Assembly (NCBI GenBank): GCA_943787425.1
Contig: CALSMJ010000001.1
Coordinates: 620,001-684,000, forward strand
Reading direction: 5' to 3'
Length of the DNA stretch: 64,000 bases
From: an uncultured Pseudomonadales bacterium
Lineage (GTDB): Bacteria; Pseudomonadota; Gammaproteobacteria; Pseudomonadales; Azotimanducaceae
A program made the translations under genes and the position numbers. How positions within the stretch are numbered: the stretch's first letter is position 1; every line of letters begins with the position of its first letter. The notes beneath the pieces were generated by a model. It searched no databases and was not told the origin of the DNA. It saw only the letters and a program-made list of their open reading frames with translations. Shown one piece after another: positions 19,765-29,201 of the stretch.

Positions 19765-20883
19765 TCAGACGACATCGGGAATTTTAATCATCACCTCTGC
19801 CCCGCCGCCCTGACGCACGCGCCGCGACAGCACAAATTGATCCCCATAATGCAACGCCAAGCGCTGTTGCGTATTTTTCCAGCCCAATCCAGATTCCGAT
19901 GCATCACGCCCGTCGACCGCAAAGCCCGGTCCAGTATCCGACACGATTAACATGAGATCGTTTTCAGCCCGACTGGCAGACACCAAGACCGTGCCCGGCT
20001 TATCGGTTTGTGTGATGCCATGTTTAACGGCATTCTCAACCAACGGTTGCAGAATCAAACTGGGCACCAAGCAAGCGGACAACCCGATTTCGATACTGAA
20101 TCGGATCCTCAATTTATCCTCAAATCGTACCGATTCAATCTCAAGATAGGCTCGAACCGATGTCAGCTCTTCTTCTAAAGTGACCTTCGCGGCGGCATTC
20201 CCCTCCAAACTGTAGCGTAAGAATTCACTCAGACGTTGCACCATGGCTCGCGCACGTGCGGTCTCCTCGACCAACAACAGGCTATTAATTGCATTGAGCG
20301 TATTAAACAGAAAGTGGGGGTTAATCTGATATCGCAGCATTTTCAACTGTGCATCCACCGCAAGCGCTTCAGCCAGCATCCGCGAACGGCGTTCTTCCCC
20401 CAGCCTTAGATAGACCTTCAAACTAAAGTACAAGCCGCTCCAGCCGAGGAACACCGCATAGGAGTAACTGAGCACGCCCACAAAATAGGCCGAAACCCCA
20501 AAATAATACAGTTCCTCAAATTCTGAAAGATGCTCGATCTGGGAGTAATTTTTGATCGGCTGCCAAACCAGTGCGGCGATACCCGAACCAACAAACACAA
20601 CGGTTGCACGCGTCAGCCAGGTCACCTGGCCAATTCGGCGGTAGACCAAACGCAAACAACACGTGAGCAGGAACCCCGCCCCTGCCTCCAAACACAAGGT
20701 GAGATAAAAAATTACCGGTTGCCCCCAAACCGCATCGCGCAGTCCAAACACAATCATCCACCCGGTCCAGCCTGCCAACTGCAGCAACCAAAACAAGTTA
20801 CTTTGCGACAGCGGCGCTCGTTGATCTGCCAGCGCGTTCACACTATTTCTGCCAGACTCAGGGGCTGCATCAAAACGCCTCAA
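19765..20883 (-). CDS. LytS/AlgZ-type membrane sensor histidine kinase
   Basis: Histidine kinase of the His_kinase (LytS/YpdA/AlgZ) type, partner of the following LytTR regulator. Several N-terminal membrane segments (about residues 25-160) lead to the phospho-acceptor motif YQINPHFLFNTLNAINSL near residue 190 and a HATPase domain with the N-box PLVENAVKHG near residue 285 and the G-box SDTGPGF. Length 372 aa. The start is uncertain: TTG at 20883 is followed by an in-frame GTG at 20841, both with weak ribosome sites. It lies 20 bases after the aminotransferase stop, so the three genes may be one operon. Confidence 0.9.
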   Translation of the reverse strand: MRRFDAAPESGRNSVNALADQRAPLSQSNLFWLLQLAGWTGWMIVFGLRDAVWGQPVIFYLTLCLEAGAGFLLTCCLRLVYRRIGQVTWLTRATVVFVGSGIAALVWQPIKNYSQIEHLSEFEELYYFGVSAYFVGVLSYSYAVFLGWSGLYFSLKVYLRLGEERRSRMLAEALAVDAQLKMLRYQINPHFLFNTLNAINSLLLVEETARARAMVQRLSEFLRYSLEGNAAAKVTLEEELTSVRAYLEIESVRFEDKLRIRFSIEIGLSACLVPSLILQPLVENAVKHGITQTDKPGTVLVSASRAENDLMLIVSDTGPGFAVDGRDASESGLGWKNTQQRLALHYGDQFVLSRRVRQGGGAEVMIKIPDVV

Positions 20884-20903
20884 ACCAATTCAGTGCATCG
20901 CAT

Positions 20904-22049
20904 TCAATCATCAAACAAACTCGCAAACTGACCGCTGGCATTACTTCGGCGGCACCGCGCAATACATTCGGCTAACACAGCAATACCTTCGGTAATCGCA
21001 GCATCCGGCACATGACCAAATGCCAACCGGATGAAATGAACCGCCTTGCCGTCGACATGAAAGTCCTGGCCCTCGGCATAATAAAAACGACGTTCGGCTG
21101 TAAGCGCTTTTAATGCAACCAAATCGACATCCTCAGGCAGCCGCAGCCAAAGAAACAGCCCGCCCGTTGGCCGTGACCAGATACAAGTCTCTTTTAGCGC
21201 ACTGTCCAAGGCGGTCAATAATAGATCTCGCTTTCGACGCAATACCGCGTTCGCCTGATGACAGTGCCCCCATAAATCTTCTTGGTAGAACTGCGCCAAC
21301 ACGGCTGCGGCGAAATAGTTGCTCCCGGCATCATGTCGCCTCGAGACAATTTGCTGGAAATAAGGCGCCTCCGCCAGCAAATAGCCCAACCGAACCCCTG
21401 GGGCAAAAATCTTTGATAGCGATCCAATGTAGATGTGTCGAGGATCGTTTTGGATCGCATACAGCGAGGGCTGCGTTTCGCCGTCGAAATGAACATCCCC
21501 GTAGCAGTTATCTTCGACAATGGGCAGATCAAATCGGGCCGCAAGGTCAATGAGTTCAGTCCGCCGCTGCCTTGACATCGTTGTTCCCGTCGGATTTTGA
21601 TAGGACGTTAGGGTATAAATAAATTTAGGCTTCACTGGCAGCTCGATTAATCGCTGCTCGAGCAGGTCCATGCGCATGCCATCGGCGTCTACAGGAATAC
21701 CCACCAGCTCAAGACCAATGCCTTTGTAGGCCGCAATGGTCCCCGAATAGGTATAGCTTTCCGTGATCACAAGATCGCCCGGGGCAGACATCAGCGCCTG
21801 GCCTGCAAGGGTAACCGCCTGCATTGAGCCATTCATGAGCGCCATATTCTCGGGATTGACCCAAACGCCTTCGCGCTCGGATTCACGTCGCGCCATCAAT
21901 TTGCGCAATCCAAGATGCCCCTTAGGACCCGGATAACGGTTCATCGCTGCGCCTTCAAGGTCAATCGCGCGGATCGCCGCTCGTTTTAAGGCTTCTGCAG
22001 GAAACGTTTCTGGGTTTGTTTGACCAATCGCGAAGTCGTAGGTCGTCAT
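20904..22049 (-). CDS. PLP-dependent aminotransferase class I/II (MocR/2-aminoadipate type)
   Basis: Fold-type I PLP aminotransferase without the GntR helix-turn-helix. Features include NRYPGPKGHLGLRKLMARR near the start, YTLTSYQNPTG, VEDNCYGD, the PLP-lysine region YIGSLSKIFAPGVRLGYL, and a C-terminal RLAFG motif. It resembles LysN/ARO8-like aminoadipate or aromatic aminotransferases, but the substrate cannot be fixed. I chose ATG at 22049, which has AAGGAG five bases upstream; two GTG codons just before it lie too close to that site. Length 381 aa is standard. It heads a possible operon with the LytS/LytTR pair, with no obvious functional link. Confidence 0.88.
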   Translation of the reverse strand: MTTYDFAIGQTNPETFPAEALKRAAIRAIDLEGAAMNRYPGPKGHLGLRKLMARRESEREGVWVNPENMALMNGSMQAVTLAGQALMSAPGDLVITESYTYSGTIAAYKGIGLELVGIPVDADGMRMDLLEQRLIELPVKPKFIYTLTSYQNPTGTTMSRQRRTELIDLAARFDLPIVEDNCYGDVHFDGETQPSLYAIQNDPRHIYIGSLSKIFAPGVRLGYLLAEAPYFQQIVSRRHDAGSNYFAAAVLAQFYQEDLWGHCHQANAVLRRKRDLLLTALDSALKETCIWSRPTGGLFLWLRLPEDVDLVALKALTAERRFYYAEGQDFHVDGKAVHFIRLAFGHVPDAAITEGIAVLAECIARCRRSNASGQFASLFDD

Positions 22050-22175
22050 CACCACTCCTTGTTAGCACGACGTCTTTACAATGAAGGTTTACAAACACCC
22101 TTCGCAATGCGGGTTTTGTATCATGGCTTGCCTTAAGATATCTAACCCAGAGCTGGATCGAGGAACCAGGGTCAA

Positions 22176-22227
22176 ACGACGCTTTGACGTCGTCGATCGA
22201 CTTTACCGCTAAAACTTTACCGCTAAA
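22176..22227. repeat. Small hairpin and 14-bp tandem duplication
   Basis: In the spacer between the SnoaL-like gene and the aminotransferase, ACGACG (22176-22181) and CGTCGT (22188-22193) can pair around a 6-base loop, and ACTTTACCGCTAAA is exactly duplicated head to tail at 22200-22213 and 22214-22227. The hairpin could end the SnoaL-like transcript, but there is no strong T run. Confidence 0.6.
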
Positions 22228-22277
22228 AAGGTGGCCTGATTACAAATTCAAGTGTCGCGCCAGCGCGATCACAGACC

Positions 22278-22706
22278 TTACGCTTGCTCTCTCGGATTAT
22301 TCCAAATATCTCGCGTGAGGCGCCATTCACCGCTCAAATCCTGAGCAAACAACCACAGGTGTCGACTGATCGACCGCATCGGCCGCGCGGTTACATCTCT
22401 TTTTGCAATCAAGTAACCGTCAAACGAGATTCGGGCAAACCCTCTTTGTCCAAAAATTTGCACCTCGTCAATCGTGACCTGCTGCTCAAATCGAAACTTG
22501 TCGGTAAAGCGATAAAACCGCTTGGCTTCGGCAAGCGACACATCTTGCCTGTTCGACGGCATCATCCAGATTGCGTCCGGTGTAAACAATTCAAAATAAC
22601 TAAAAAAATTATCCGATTGCGTGCAGTTAATCGCATTCAACAACAATTTTTGTACGAGCATTTCGTCTCGTGAACTTGCAAATGCAGCACCATTGGTTTG
22701 TGTCAT
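22278..22706 (-). CDS. SnoaL-like / NTF2-fold protein
   Basis: Protein of 142 aa with the pattern of the NTF2-like superfamily (SnoaL or the small subunit of ring-hydroxylating dioxygenases): an N-terminal helix around NAINCTQSDNFFSYFELFTPDAIWMMP, a central RFEQQVTIDEVQIFG strand pair, and a C-terminal SRHLWLFAQDLSGEWRLTRDIWN-type strand (key residues W, R, D, W). No catalytic assignment is possible. It is a single gene with non-coding flanks on both sides and no oxygenase large subunit beside it, so a dioxygenase role is unlikely. Confidence 0.72.
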   Translation of the reverse strand: MTQTNGAAFASSRDEMLVQKLLLNAINCTQSDNFFSYFELFTPDAIWMMPSNRQDVSLAEAKRFYRFTDKFRFEQQVTIDEVQIFGQRGFARISFDGYLIAKRDVTARPMRSISRHLWLFAQDLSGEWRLTRDIWNNPREQA

Positions 22707-23396
22707 AAGAAACCCTTTTTTCCCACTTCCACGAACTATTTACCTTGCCGCCTCATCCGGCCAGGGCGCGCTCGTTGTTGGTGAGCACCGCTTCACCCCT
22801 GCCCTAACTGTTTTTTGCTGACTGCGCCTGCGCGCCTCATGCGCCAACGCGGCGTAATGATTACGCCGTTGTCATCCGCCGCACGCCGCCCGATGTGATC
22901 CGAGCATTGCCTGCCTGTTTGTTCCCGACCTGACGCTGTATCGCGCATCCGTAATAAAAGGACCCCAATACTAGCTCAACTTCAAAAAATGTCCTAACCC
23001 TAAACCGCGCTGAAAGATTGCCTGCATCACGGACTATCCTTATGCCAACCCGGTAAATTCGGGTCCCATTCAGCGCGGCATTCGGTGCTTCTTATCCTCG
23101 GCCCAAAACCCTGATTCGGCGCTGGCAATCTGACGTAGGCTCGCTTAATGTGGTCACGGGTGTGTTAAACATGATCGTTTCAGGCGACACCAACGGACAA
23201 GCCGTTAACGCTTATTGTTCGTGATGCCAGCGCGATTACTGCTTTCACAGTCAAGGCCAACGGGATACGAATGAAACCGCAAAGCGCTTAGGGTGCACGC
23301 CCCGTGATCGTACTGCATACTCGGCGACACTGCGGCGGGACAGTAACGGCTGGCCATTTGGCCAACAAAAGAACGCGCTAATAAAATCGCTAAATT
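22707..23396. other. Gene-free stretch with a perfect inverted repeat
   Basis: About 690 bases between two divergent genes. No supportable coding region. The clearest element is the inverted repeat CGGCGTAA (22850-22857), TGA, TTACGCCG (22861-22868), an 8-bp perfect stem with a 3-base loop lying about 145 bases upstream of the SnoaL-like start. It could be an operator or a short hairpin. A weaker CCCG/CGGG hairpin is near 23055-23070. Confidence 0.6.
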
Positions 23397-24248
23397 ATGC
23401 AAATATCCAAACGTCCGATTACGAAACTTGCCTTAACCAATCAAGGCGCGCTAGACCTGGTTTTTCTTGGGGTCGGTTCGGCCTTTTCAAAAACCCTGAA
23501 TCAAACCAATCTGTTTATCGTGAAAGGCCAAACCCATCTTTTGGTTGATTGCGGTAACCACTGCCCGCACAGTTTGTTTCATGACTACAATACCCAGCTG
23601 ACTGATATTGATAACTTCCTGATTACCCACAGTCATGCCGACCACGTTGGCGGTTTGGAAGAAGCACAACTTGCCGGCCGGTATGTCAAAAAGCGTAAAC
23701 CCACAATGATTATTACCCGGGCCTATGAAAAAATTTTGTGGGAGCAATCCTTGCGCGGTGGGGCCGAAGCCTCAGAAGCTGTTCCGCTGAAGTTTAATGA
23801 CTTATGGAACGTTATTCGGCCACGAAAACTCAACACCTTTCGTCGTGATACCTTTGAAACAGATTTCGAAGGGATCAACCTTAAGTTATTTCGAACAAAG
23901 CATTTCCCGGACTCAGCATCTTCCTGGCGCACTTCGGCCTGGAGTTGCGGCGTTTTAATTGATGAACGGATTCTCTTCACCAGTGACACGCGATTCGATC
24001 CAGGGTTATTGGCGGAATTTAACGACAAATTTAACCCCGAAATCATTTTCCACGACTGCCAGCTGTTCACAGGTGGTGTCCACACCGGCATCGAAGAACT
24101 CGCAACCTTGCCAACCACCCTGAAAGAGAAACTCATTTTGGTGCACTACGGCGACCAATGGCAAATGTTTAAGGATTTCGCACACAAAGCCGGATTCCAT
24201 TCTTGGGCTAAACAGGGCCACCGATATCGCTTCGACTCCGGCTGTTAA
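23397..24248 (+). CDS. MBL-fold metallohydrolase
   Basis: Metallo-beta-lactamase-fold hydrolase of 283 aa. The metal-binding signature HSHADHVGG lies near residue 78, with further ligands likely in TKHFPDS, TSDTRFDP and HDCQLF, then LVHYGDQW near the end. The pattern is closest to RNase Z-like or other single-domain MBL hydrolases rather than beta-lactamases. The substrate is unknown. The ATG at 23397 lacks a clear ribosome site (AT-rich context), so a leaderless start is possible. The next gene on the strand begins 145 bases later with its own ribosome site. Confidence 0.85.
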   Translation: MQISKRPITKLALTNQGALDLVFLGVGSAFSKTLNQTNLFIVKGQTHLLVDCGNHCPHSLFHDYNTQLTDIDNFLITHSHADHVGGLEEAQLAGRYVKKRKPTMIITRAYEKILWEQSLRGGAEASEAVPLKFNDLWNVIRPRKLNTFRRDTFETDFEGINLKLFRTKHFPDSASSWRTSAWSCGVLIDERILFTSDTRFDPGLLAEFNDKFNPEIIFHDCQLFTGGVHTGIEELATLPTTLKEKLILVHYGDQWQMFKDFAHKAGFHSWAKQGHRYRFDSGC

Positions 24249-24393
24249 GTTCCCGTCAATTTCACCTTGCCCCGCACCGCAGGGCAGTTTCAGAGCCTAG
24301 CCTTGACCCTTGCAGTATGATTTACTGACGTCGCACTATTGACCAATTGATCGACAGTATTTACCGACAGAAGACAGGATAAGGAACACAAAC

Positions 24394-25284
24394 ATGGGGT
24401 TATTAGATGGGAAGGTTGCACTCGTCACCGGCGCTGGTGGGGGGTTAGGGGAAACACATGCATTATTACTTGCGCAAGAGGGCGCATCGGTGGTGGTGAA
24501 TGACTTAGGCGGCAGTCGTGACGGCGCAGGTGGCGGTAGCGGGATGGCGGACGCAGTGGTCGACAAAATCAAGGCGATGGGCGGTCAAGCCGTTGCCGAT
24601 TACGGCAATGTTGCAAACGAAGCAGACGCCAAAGCGATGGTCCAAAAAGCCGTTGACACCTTCGGGCGGATCGACTTTCTAATTGCCAATGCCGGTATCC
24701 TCCGAGACAAATCCTTCAAAAATATGACCAACGACATGTGGGATATTGTCATCGACGTTCATCTAAGAGGGACCTATCTCACCGTGAATGCGGCCTACCA
24801 TCAAATGATCGAACAAGGACATGGCGGCAGTATCGTTGTGACCTCATCGACCTCAGGATTGCTTGGCAACTTCGGTCAATCCAATTACGGCGCCGCCAAA
24901 GCAGGGATCGCAGGGTTCGCGCGATGTCTCTTCCAGGAAGGCATGAAGTACGGCATTCGGGTCAATATTTTAGCCCCGGCAGCTTGGTCTCGTCTCACCG
25001 AAGATATCTTCCCCCAGGGTCAAAACATGGAAGCTTTACTGTCGCCCGACAAAGTGTCACCGCTGGTTGTTTGGCTCGGCTCTGATGACGCCAAAGACGT
25101 CACTGGCAGAACCTTCCTGGCAACCGGCAATACCGTTCAGTTGCTGTCCTGGCAGTCTCAAACGGTTTGTCAAAAAGACAACACCGAGGAACCTTGGGCT
25201 GTTTCAGAAATCGGCGATGCCATACGAGAAAATTTCAACCACTGGCCTAAGGGCATTCAGCCCACGCGCAGACCGTGGGAATAG
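24394..25284 (+). CDS. SDR-family 3-hydroxyacyl-CoA dehydrogenase-like (HSD17B4-type)
   Basis: Short-chain dehydrogenase of 296 aa. The Rossmann motif TGAGGGLG near residue 12, NDLGGSRDG (typical of the HSD17B4/MFE-2 dehydrogenase group), NAGI, the catalytic Ser in TSSTSG, and YGAAK (Tyr/Lys) are all present. Substrates are probably 3-hydroxyacyl-CoAs. A clear AAGGA site precedes the ATG. It is followed by an enoyl-CoA hydratase and an acyl-CoA ligase on the same strand, which suggests a beta-oxidation-like function for a fatty, branched or sterol-side-chain acid. Confidence 0.9.
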   Translation: MGLLDGKVALVTGAGGGLGETHALLLAQEGASVVVNDLGGSRDGAGGGSGMADAVVDKIKAMGGQAVADYGNVANEADAKAMVQKAVDTFGRIDFLIANAGILRDKSFKNMTNDMWDIVIDVHLRGTYLTVNAAYHQMIEQGHGGSIVVTSSTSGLLGNFGQSNYGAAKAGIAGFARCLFQEGMKYGIRVNILAPAAWSRLTEDIFPQGQNMEALLSPDKVSPLVVWLGSDDAKDVTGRTFLATGNTVQLLSWQSQTVCQKDNTEEPWAVSEIGDAIRENFNHWPKGIQPTRRPWE

Positions 25285-25369
25285 CCACGGTCTCGCGATC
25301 ACACTCGCTGCGGCCTCAACGCGGCATACGGGGGTGGCGCTGTCACCCTTTTCGACTTTGGAGAACGGT

Positions 25370-26152
25370 ATGAAACCCAACTACGGCGATGTGACGGTCT
25401 CGGTGCTCGATAATTTTGTGGCGATCTGCGAAATCAACCGAGCACCGAACAACTTTTTCGATCAAGCGCTCATCGCTGATCTTGCTGATGCCTTCGAGGC
25501 CATTGATCAAAACCCGGCAACTCGCGCGATCGTACTCTGCTCCGAGGGCAAACATTTTTGCGCTGGCGCAAACTTTGGCAGCTCAGAGCGAAGACAAACC
25601 AACGACGCCTCTGACGCCAACCCACTCTACACTGAGGCGGTTCGACTGTTTCGTGCAAAAACGCCTGTGATTGCGGCCGTTCAGGGCGCCGCTGTTGGCG
25701 GCGGCTTCGGTCTTGCCGTCATGGCCGACTTTCGAGTCGTTTCGCCGGAAACCCGTCTAACGGCGAACTTTGTCAAATTGGGGTTTACCCCAGGTTTTGG
25801 TTTAACCCATACCCTCGCTCGAATCATCGGTCACCAGAAAGCGAATCTGCTCTTCTTCACGGGCCGCCGAATTACCGGCCAGACGGCCTATGATTGGGGT
25901 TTGGCAGACATTCTCAGCAGTCCGGAGGACCTTCGCTCAGAGGCGATCCAATTGGCTGCAGAAATTGCAGAGAATGCACCCCTGGCAGTCGTATCGGTGC
26001 GCGAGCAGGTTCGAGGCCAACTCGCCGACGCGGTCAAAGCAACGACGGATATCGAAGGCCGGGCACAGTTCATCTTGCAACAAACCAGCGATCATAAAGA
26101 AGGGATTAAAGCCGTGTCCGAGAGACGGCCCGGGCAGTTCACCGGAAGCTAG
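25370..26152 (+). CDS. Enoyl-CoA hydratase/isomerase family protein
   Basis: Crotonase-fold protein of 260 aa. Oxyanion-hole signatures are SEGKHFCAGANF near residue 57 and AAVQGAAVGGGFGLAVMADFRV near residue 100, and the C-terminal region LAEIAENAPLAV is typical. The position usually occupied by the second catalytic Glu reads LGFTPGFGLTHTL, where many hydratases have PE, so the exact reaction (hydratase, isomerase or other) is open. I chose ATG 25370, which has GGAGA upstream, although the frame is open further back. It follows the SDR by 85 bases. Confidence 0.9.
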   Translation: MKPNYGDVTVSVLDNFVAICEINRAPNNFFDQALIADLADAFEAIDQNPATRAIVLCSEGKHFCAGANFGSSERRQTNDASDANPLYTEAVRLFRAKTPVIAAVQGAAVGGGFGLAVMADFRVVSPETRLTANFVKLGFTPGFGLTHTLARIIGHQKANLLFFTGRRITGQTAYDWGLADILSSPEDLRSEAIQLAAEIAENAPLAVVSVREQVRGQLADAVKATTDIEGRAQFILQQTSDHKEGIKAVSERRPGQFTGS

Positions 26153-26657
26153 CTGGCCTCGCCTTAAGCCTCGGTGCTTCAGCGCCACTGTTCAGAGCCA
26201 TTGTTCAGAGCCATTGTAAGCGCTTGTGCCGGGCAAGACCGCGAGCACGACGGTCGCGCTTTGATTCGCCACTTGCAAACACCTCACCCGAGCCGTGATC
26301 GGCGTTGCCAGGTGCGTTAGACCCGCCCCCGACGCCGAAAATTGATTTTGATTGGATCAAAAAGCGGCGTGCTGCAGGTTCTTTGATCAGCATCGATCAA
26401 AACCGGTTCAGGACGGGAGGTTACAAGCCTGAGCCAACTGCTCGCCTGGCTGACAACGCCTTGTAAGATCGCCAAGGATTCGCATAAACCCATAGCCCCT
26501 GCTCGGCGCATCGCTCAGGCCGGCCGCCTAACCAACACGCAAAGCACTCGCCGGTTTTGGGCGCGCAACAAGGCATTTTATAACCCCTTCATGCCGCCAA
26601 GATTTTAGGTATGATCAAGCCCTCTACCGCAAGTAATGATTAAAAGAGGCTGACAGC
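26153..26657. other. Gene-free stretch with a 13-bp tandem duplication
   Basis: About 505 bases between the enoyl-CoA hydratase and acyl-CoA synthetase. No supportable gene. TTCAGAGCCATTG is exactly duplicated head to tail at 26191-26203 and 26204-26216. The acyl-CoA synthetase promoter presumably lies in the last 150 bases, but I could not fix it. Confidence 0.6.
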
Positions 26658-28274
26658 ATGCAATGGAGTTTTGGCGATATTTTAACCGCAGTGGCTCAGA
26701 TTACTGACCCCAATAAACCAGCCCTAATCCATGGTGAACGCATGATCACCCATGGCGACTTCAACATTCGGACCAACAATCTGGCGCGGTCGCTGCTTGC
26801 AGGCGGCGCTGAACCAGGGGATAAAATCGCCTTTTACATGCGCAATTGCCCAGAGTACTCCGAAGGGATCGCAGCGGCCTTTAAAGCCTCGCTCACCCAT
26901 GTGAACGTGAATTATCGATACATTGATCACGAACTGGTTTACCTGCTGGATAATGCTGACGCGAAAATTGTCCTCTACCAACAAGAATTCTCCGAATCGG
27001 TTGAGCGAATCAAGGCACAACTACCACTCGTGACCCAATGGATTGAAGTACAAGACAGTACCGTTCATACCGAAGTTTTGGATACCGACTATGAGCGTCG
27101 AGCGGGTTCTGGGGACGGCAGTACGGTCGACGTCGAGCATTCTCCGGAGGATCTCTTGTTTTTGTATACCGGTGGCACAACCGGCATGCCTAAAGGCGTA
27201 ATGTGGCGGCACGACGACTTATTTAAAGTCATGGGCGCCGGCGGCAACCCTAGGCTGTCAATCCCACCAAGCCAGAGCTTGGCGGAACTGCTTAGCCGGA
27301 TACAATCCCAACCAGGCCCTGTAAACCTCCCGCTGCCACCGATGATGCACGGAACAGGTCTGCTCTCTGCGATCGGCGCAATGGCTATGGGGGGCACCTG
27401 TGTGACCTTGCCCAGCACCCATTTCGATCCGAGCCAGGCACTCAAAGCGATTGAGGCCAACCGTGTTACGACCGTCACAATTGTCGGCGATGCCTTTGCG
27501 CGTCCCATGCTGGAAGCCCTTGATGATGCACCTGAGGCTTACGACATCAGTTCGATCAACGTCATCACCTCTTCCGGCGTCATGTGGACGCGAGAAATCA
27601 AAGCAGGCCTGCTCGAGCACAATGAAAACCTTTTACTGGTCGATGGCTTTTCTTCCTCGGAAGCAATTGGTTTGGGTAGCTCTGTCATGACCAAAGCCGA
27701 AGATATCGCCGTTGCAAAATTCACCATTGGCCCAAACTGCCGAGTCTTTACCGAGGATCATCGAGAGGTTCAACCTGGTGATAACGAAACCGGCATGGTC
27801 GCGGTTCGAGGCAACCTGCCTCTCGGCTATTATAAAGACGCAGAAAAAACAGCGAAAACGTTTAAAATCATCCAAGGCGAGCGTTACTCGATACCCGGCG
27901 ACTGGGTCCAGGTTGAAGCAGACGGCACATTGACCCTACTGGGCCGAGGCAGCAACTGCATTAACACAGCCGGTGAGAAGGTTTTCCCAGAAGAGGTCGA
28001 AGAAGCGCTCAAACTGCACGATCGCATCGATGACGCTTTGGTCGTTGGACTCAGCGATCCGAAATGGGGCCAAGCCATTACCGCGGTCATTCAGACCCGA
28101 CACAACGAGATCCTTGATCCGAACGAATTGAAAACTTGGGCGCGTCAACAGTTAGCCGCCTACAAGTTACCGAAGCATATCTTTCAAAAGGAAAGCCTTG
28201 ACCGAGCACCAAACGGTAAAGCCGATTATGCAAGCATTAGAGCCTTTGCGGAGACGAAGCTCGCGCAATCTTAG
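26658..28274 (+). CDS. Acyl-CoA synthetase (AMP-forming, fatty-acid type)
   Basis: ANL-superfamily ligase that adenylates a carboxylic acid and transfers it to CoA. The P-loop motif YTGGTTGMPKGVMW lies near residue 171, an adenine/acyl region VDGFSSSEAIG follows, and YSIPGDWVQVEADG (hinge Asp) and GRGSNCINTAGEKVFPEEVEE come next. The C-terminal catalytic Lys is in PNGKADY. Length 538 aa is standard. It resembles the long-chain/steroid-acid CoA ligase group (FadD17/FadD19-like) by GRGSNCINTAGEKVFPEEVE. An AGAGG site precedes the ATG. With the SDR and crotonase upstream it forms a plausible acyl-CoA catabolic set. Confidence 0.92.
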   Translation: MQWSFGDILTAVAQITDPNKPALIHGERMITHGDFNIRTNNLARSLLAGGAEPGDKIAFYMRNCPEYSEGIAAAFKASLTHVNVNYRYIDHELVYLLDNADAKIVLYQQEFSESVERIKAQLPLVTQWIEVQDSTVHTEVLDTDYERRAGSGDGSTVDVEHSPEDLLFLYTGGTTGMPKGVMWRHDDLFKVMGAGGNPRLSIPPSQSLAELLSRIQSQPGPVNLPLPPMMHGTGLLSAIGAMAMGGTCVTLPSTHFDPSQALKAIEANRVTTVTIVGDAFARPMLEALDDAPEAYDISSINVITSSGVMWTREIKAGLLEHNENLLLVDGFSSSEAIGLGSSVMTKAEDIAVAKFTIGPNCRVFTEDHREVQPGDNETGMVAVRGNLPLGYYKDAEKTAKTFKIIQGERYSIPGDWVQVEADGTLTLLGRGSNCINTAGEKVFPEEVEEALKLHDRIDDALVVGLSDPKWGQAITAVIQTRHNEILDPNELKTWARQQLAAYKLPKHIFQKESLDRAPNGKADYASIRAFAETKLAQS

Positions 28275-28303
28275 ACGACCAAGTGAACTGAGCACAAAGT
28301 GGG

Positions 28304-28870
28304 TTAGGCACGAGACATAAACTTCGCATTGGTTGTATTGACCTTAATCTGTTCGCCAGCGCCAATGTACTCCGGAACCTGCACTACCAAACCTGTTTCA
28401 AGCGTTGCCGGTTTGGTCCTCGAGCTCGCGCTTGCGCCTTTGATGCCTGGCGCTGTATCCGAAATCAGCAGCGTCACAGCTTGAGGCACCTCGATCGCGG
28501 CAATTTGACCCTCAATCACGAGCGCCGTAATGTCCTCAAGGCCTTCCTTTAGATAACCCAATTGATCCTCCAAATCAGCCCGATTGAGACTGTATTGGGC
28601 GTAATCTGTGAGCGCCATAAAGTGGTATTCATCGCCATCGATATAGGAGAATTGCACCGAAACCCTCTGGCAATCAATCGTTCCAAACTGCTCTTCGCCC
28701 TTACTACTCACTTCTTTTTTTAACCCGGTTAGCAAATTCTTGAACCGCAATTTGTAAAGCGTTACCGCGCCCCTTGACGATGGGCTCTTGGTTTCGAGGT
28801 GTTTAAGGACGTGGGGGACACCCTCTATGTCAACCACATCACCCCGCTTGATTTCGCTCGCTTTTGGCAT
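28304..28870 (-). CDS. yeiP: Elongation factor P-like protein EfpL (YeiP)
   Basis: EF-P paralogue of 188 aa with KOW-like, OB and C-terminal OB domains. It relieves ribosome stalling at certain peptide motifs. The N-terminal loop, where EF-P has a modified Lys, reads TKSPSSRGAVTLY, with Arg at the tip as in EfpL proteins that need no modification. The middle region SYIDGDEYHFMALTDYAQY and the C-terminal VQVPEYIGAGEQIKVNT are family hallmarks. It is transcribed convergently with the acyl-CoA synthetase (29 bases between stops) and divergently from a DUF3820 gene, as also seen in some other gammaproteobacteria. Confidence 0.94.
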   Translation of the reverse strand: MPKASEIKRGDVVDIEGVPHVLKHLETKSPSSRGAVTLYKLRFKNLLTGLKKEVSSKGEEQFGTIDCQRVSVQFSYIDGDEYHFMALTDYAQYSLNRADLEDQLGYLKEGLEDITALVIEGQIAAIEVPQAVTLLISDTAPGIKGASASSRTKPATLETGLVVQVPEYIGAGEQIKVNTTNAKFMSRA

Positions 28871-28905
28871 CAGGCTCTCCTCAACAATTTGTGATTATAG
28901 ACGGC

Positions 28906-29145
28906 ATGCACTTTGAACCCAATGACTTAGAGGCTGTTGCCAACGTCACGATGCCGTTTGGCAAGTTTAAGGGCACGCGGATTCACCGATTGCCTGAGGC
29001 CTATTTGATCTGGTTTTCCGAAAGAGGCTTTCCAACCGGTCAACTTGGCACCCTCATGCACCTCGCCTTGACGCTTAAAATCGATGGCCTAGAACACCTA
29101 ACCCGGCCGCTAGAACGACCCTCGCGTCGTAAGGACCGGTCGTAA
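28906..29145 (+). CDS. DUF3820 family protein
   Basis: Small protein of 79 aa with the DUF3820 pattern MPFGKFKG, LPEAYLIWFSERGFPTGQLG and a Leu-rich end, a fold also found at the C-terminus of some exonuclease X-like proteins. Function unknown; nucleic-acid association is only inferred. I chose ATG 28906 because homologues begin a few residues before the MPFGK motif; an in-frame GTG at 28891 is possible. Ribosome site is weak. It is divergent from efpL with only 35 bases between starts, so the promoters must overlap. Confidence 0.85.
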   Translation: MHFEPNDLEAVANVTMPFGKFKGTRIHRLPEAYLIWFSERGFPTGQLGTLMHLALTLKIDGLEHLTRPLERPSRRKDRS

Positions 29146-29165
29146 GTCAAAGGTCGAAGACGCAT

Positions 29166-29201
29166 CCTGGCCTTACCAGCGCACGCGTTTGTAAGGCCAG
29201 G
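29166..29201 (+). terminator. Strong hairpin after the DUF3820 gene
   Basis: CCTGGCCTTAC (29166-29176) pairs perfectly with GTAAGGCCAGG (29191-29201) across a 14-base loop, 20 bases after the stop codon. It is followed by GTTTAAACT rather than a pure T run, so it is a probable but not textbook intrinsic terminator. Confidence 0.6.

Noticed and set aside
22176-22193. Intrinsic terminator after the SnoaL-like gene
   Set aside because: Hairpin of six pairs without a following T run; kept only as a hairpin.
25067-25370. Extended N-terminus of the enoyl-CoA hydratase overlapping the SDR
   Set aside because: No family sequence there; a good ribosome site precedes ATG 25370.
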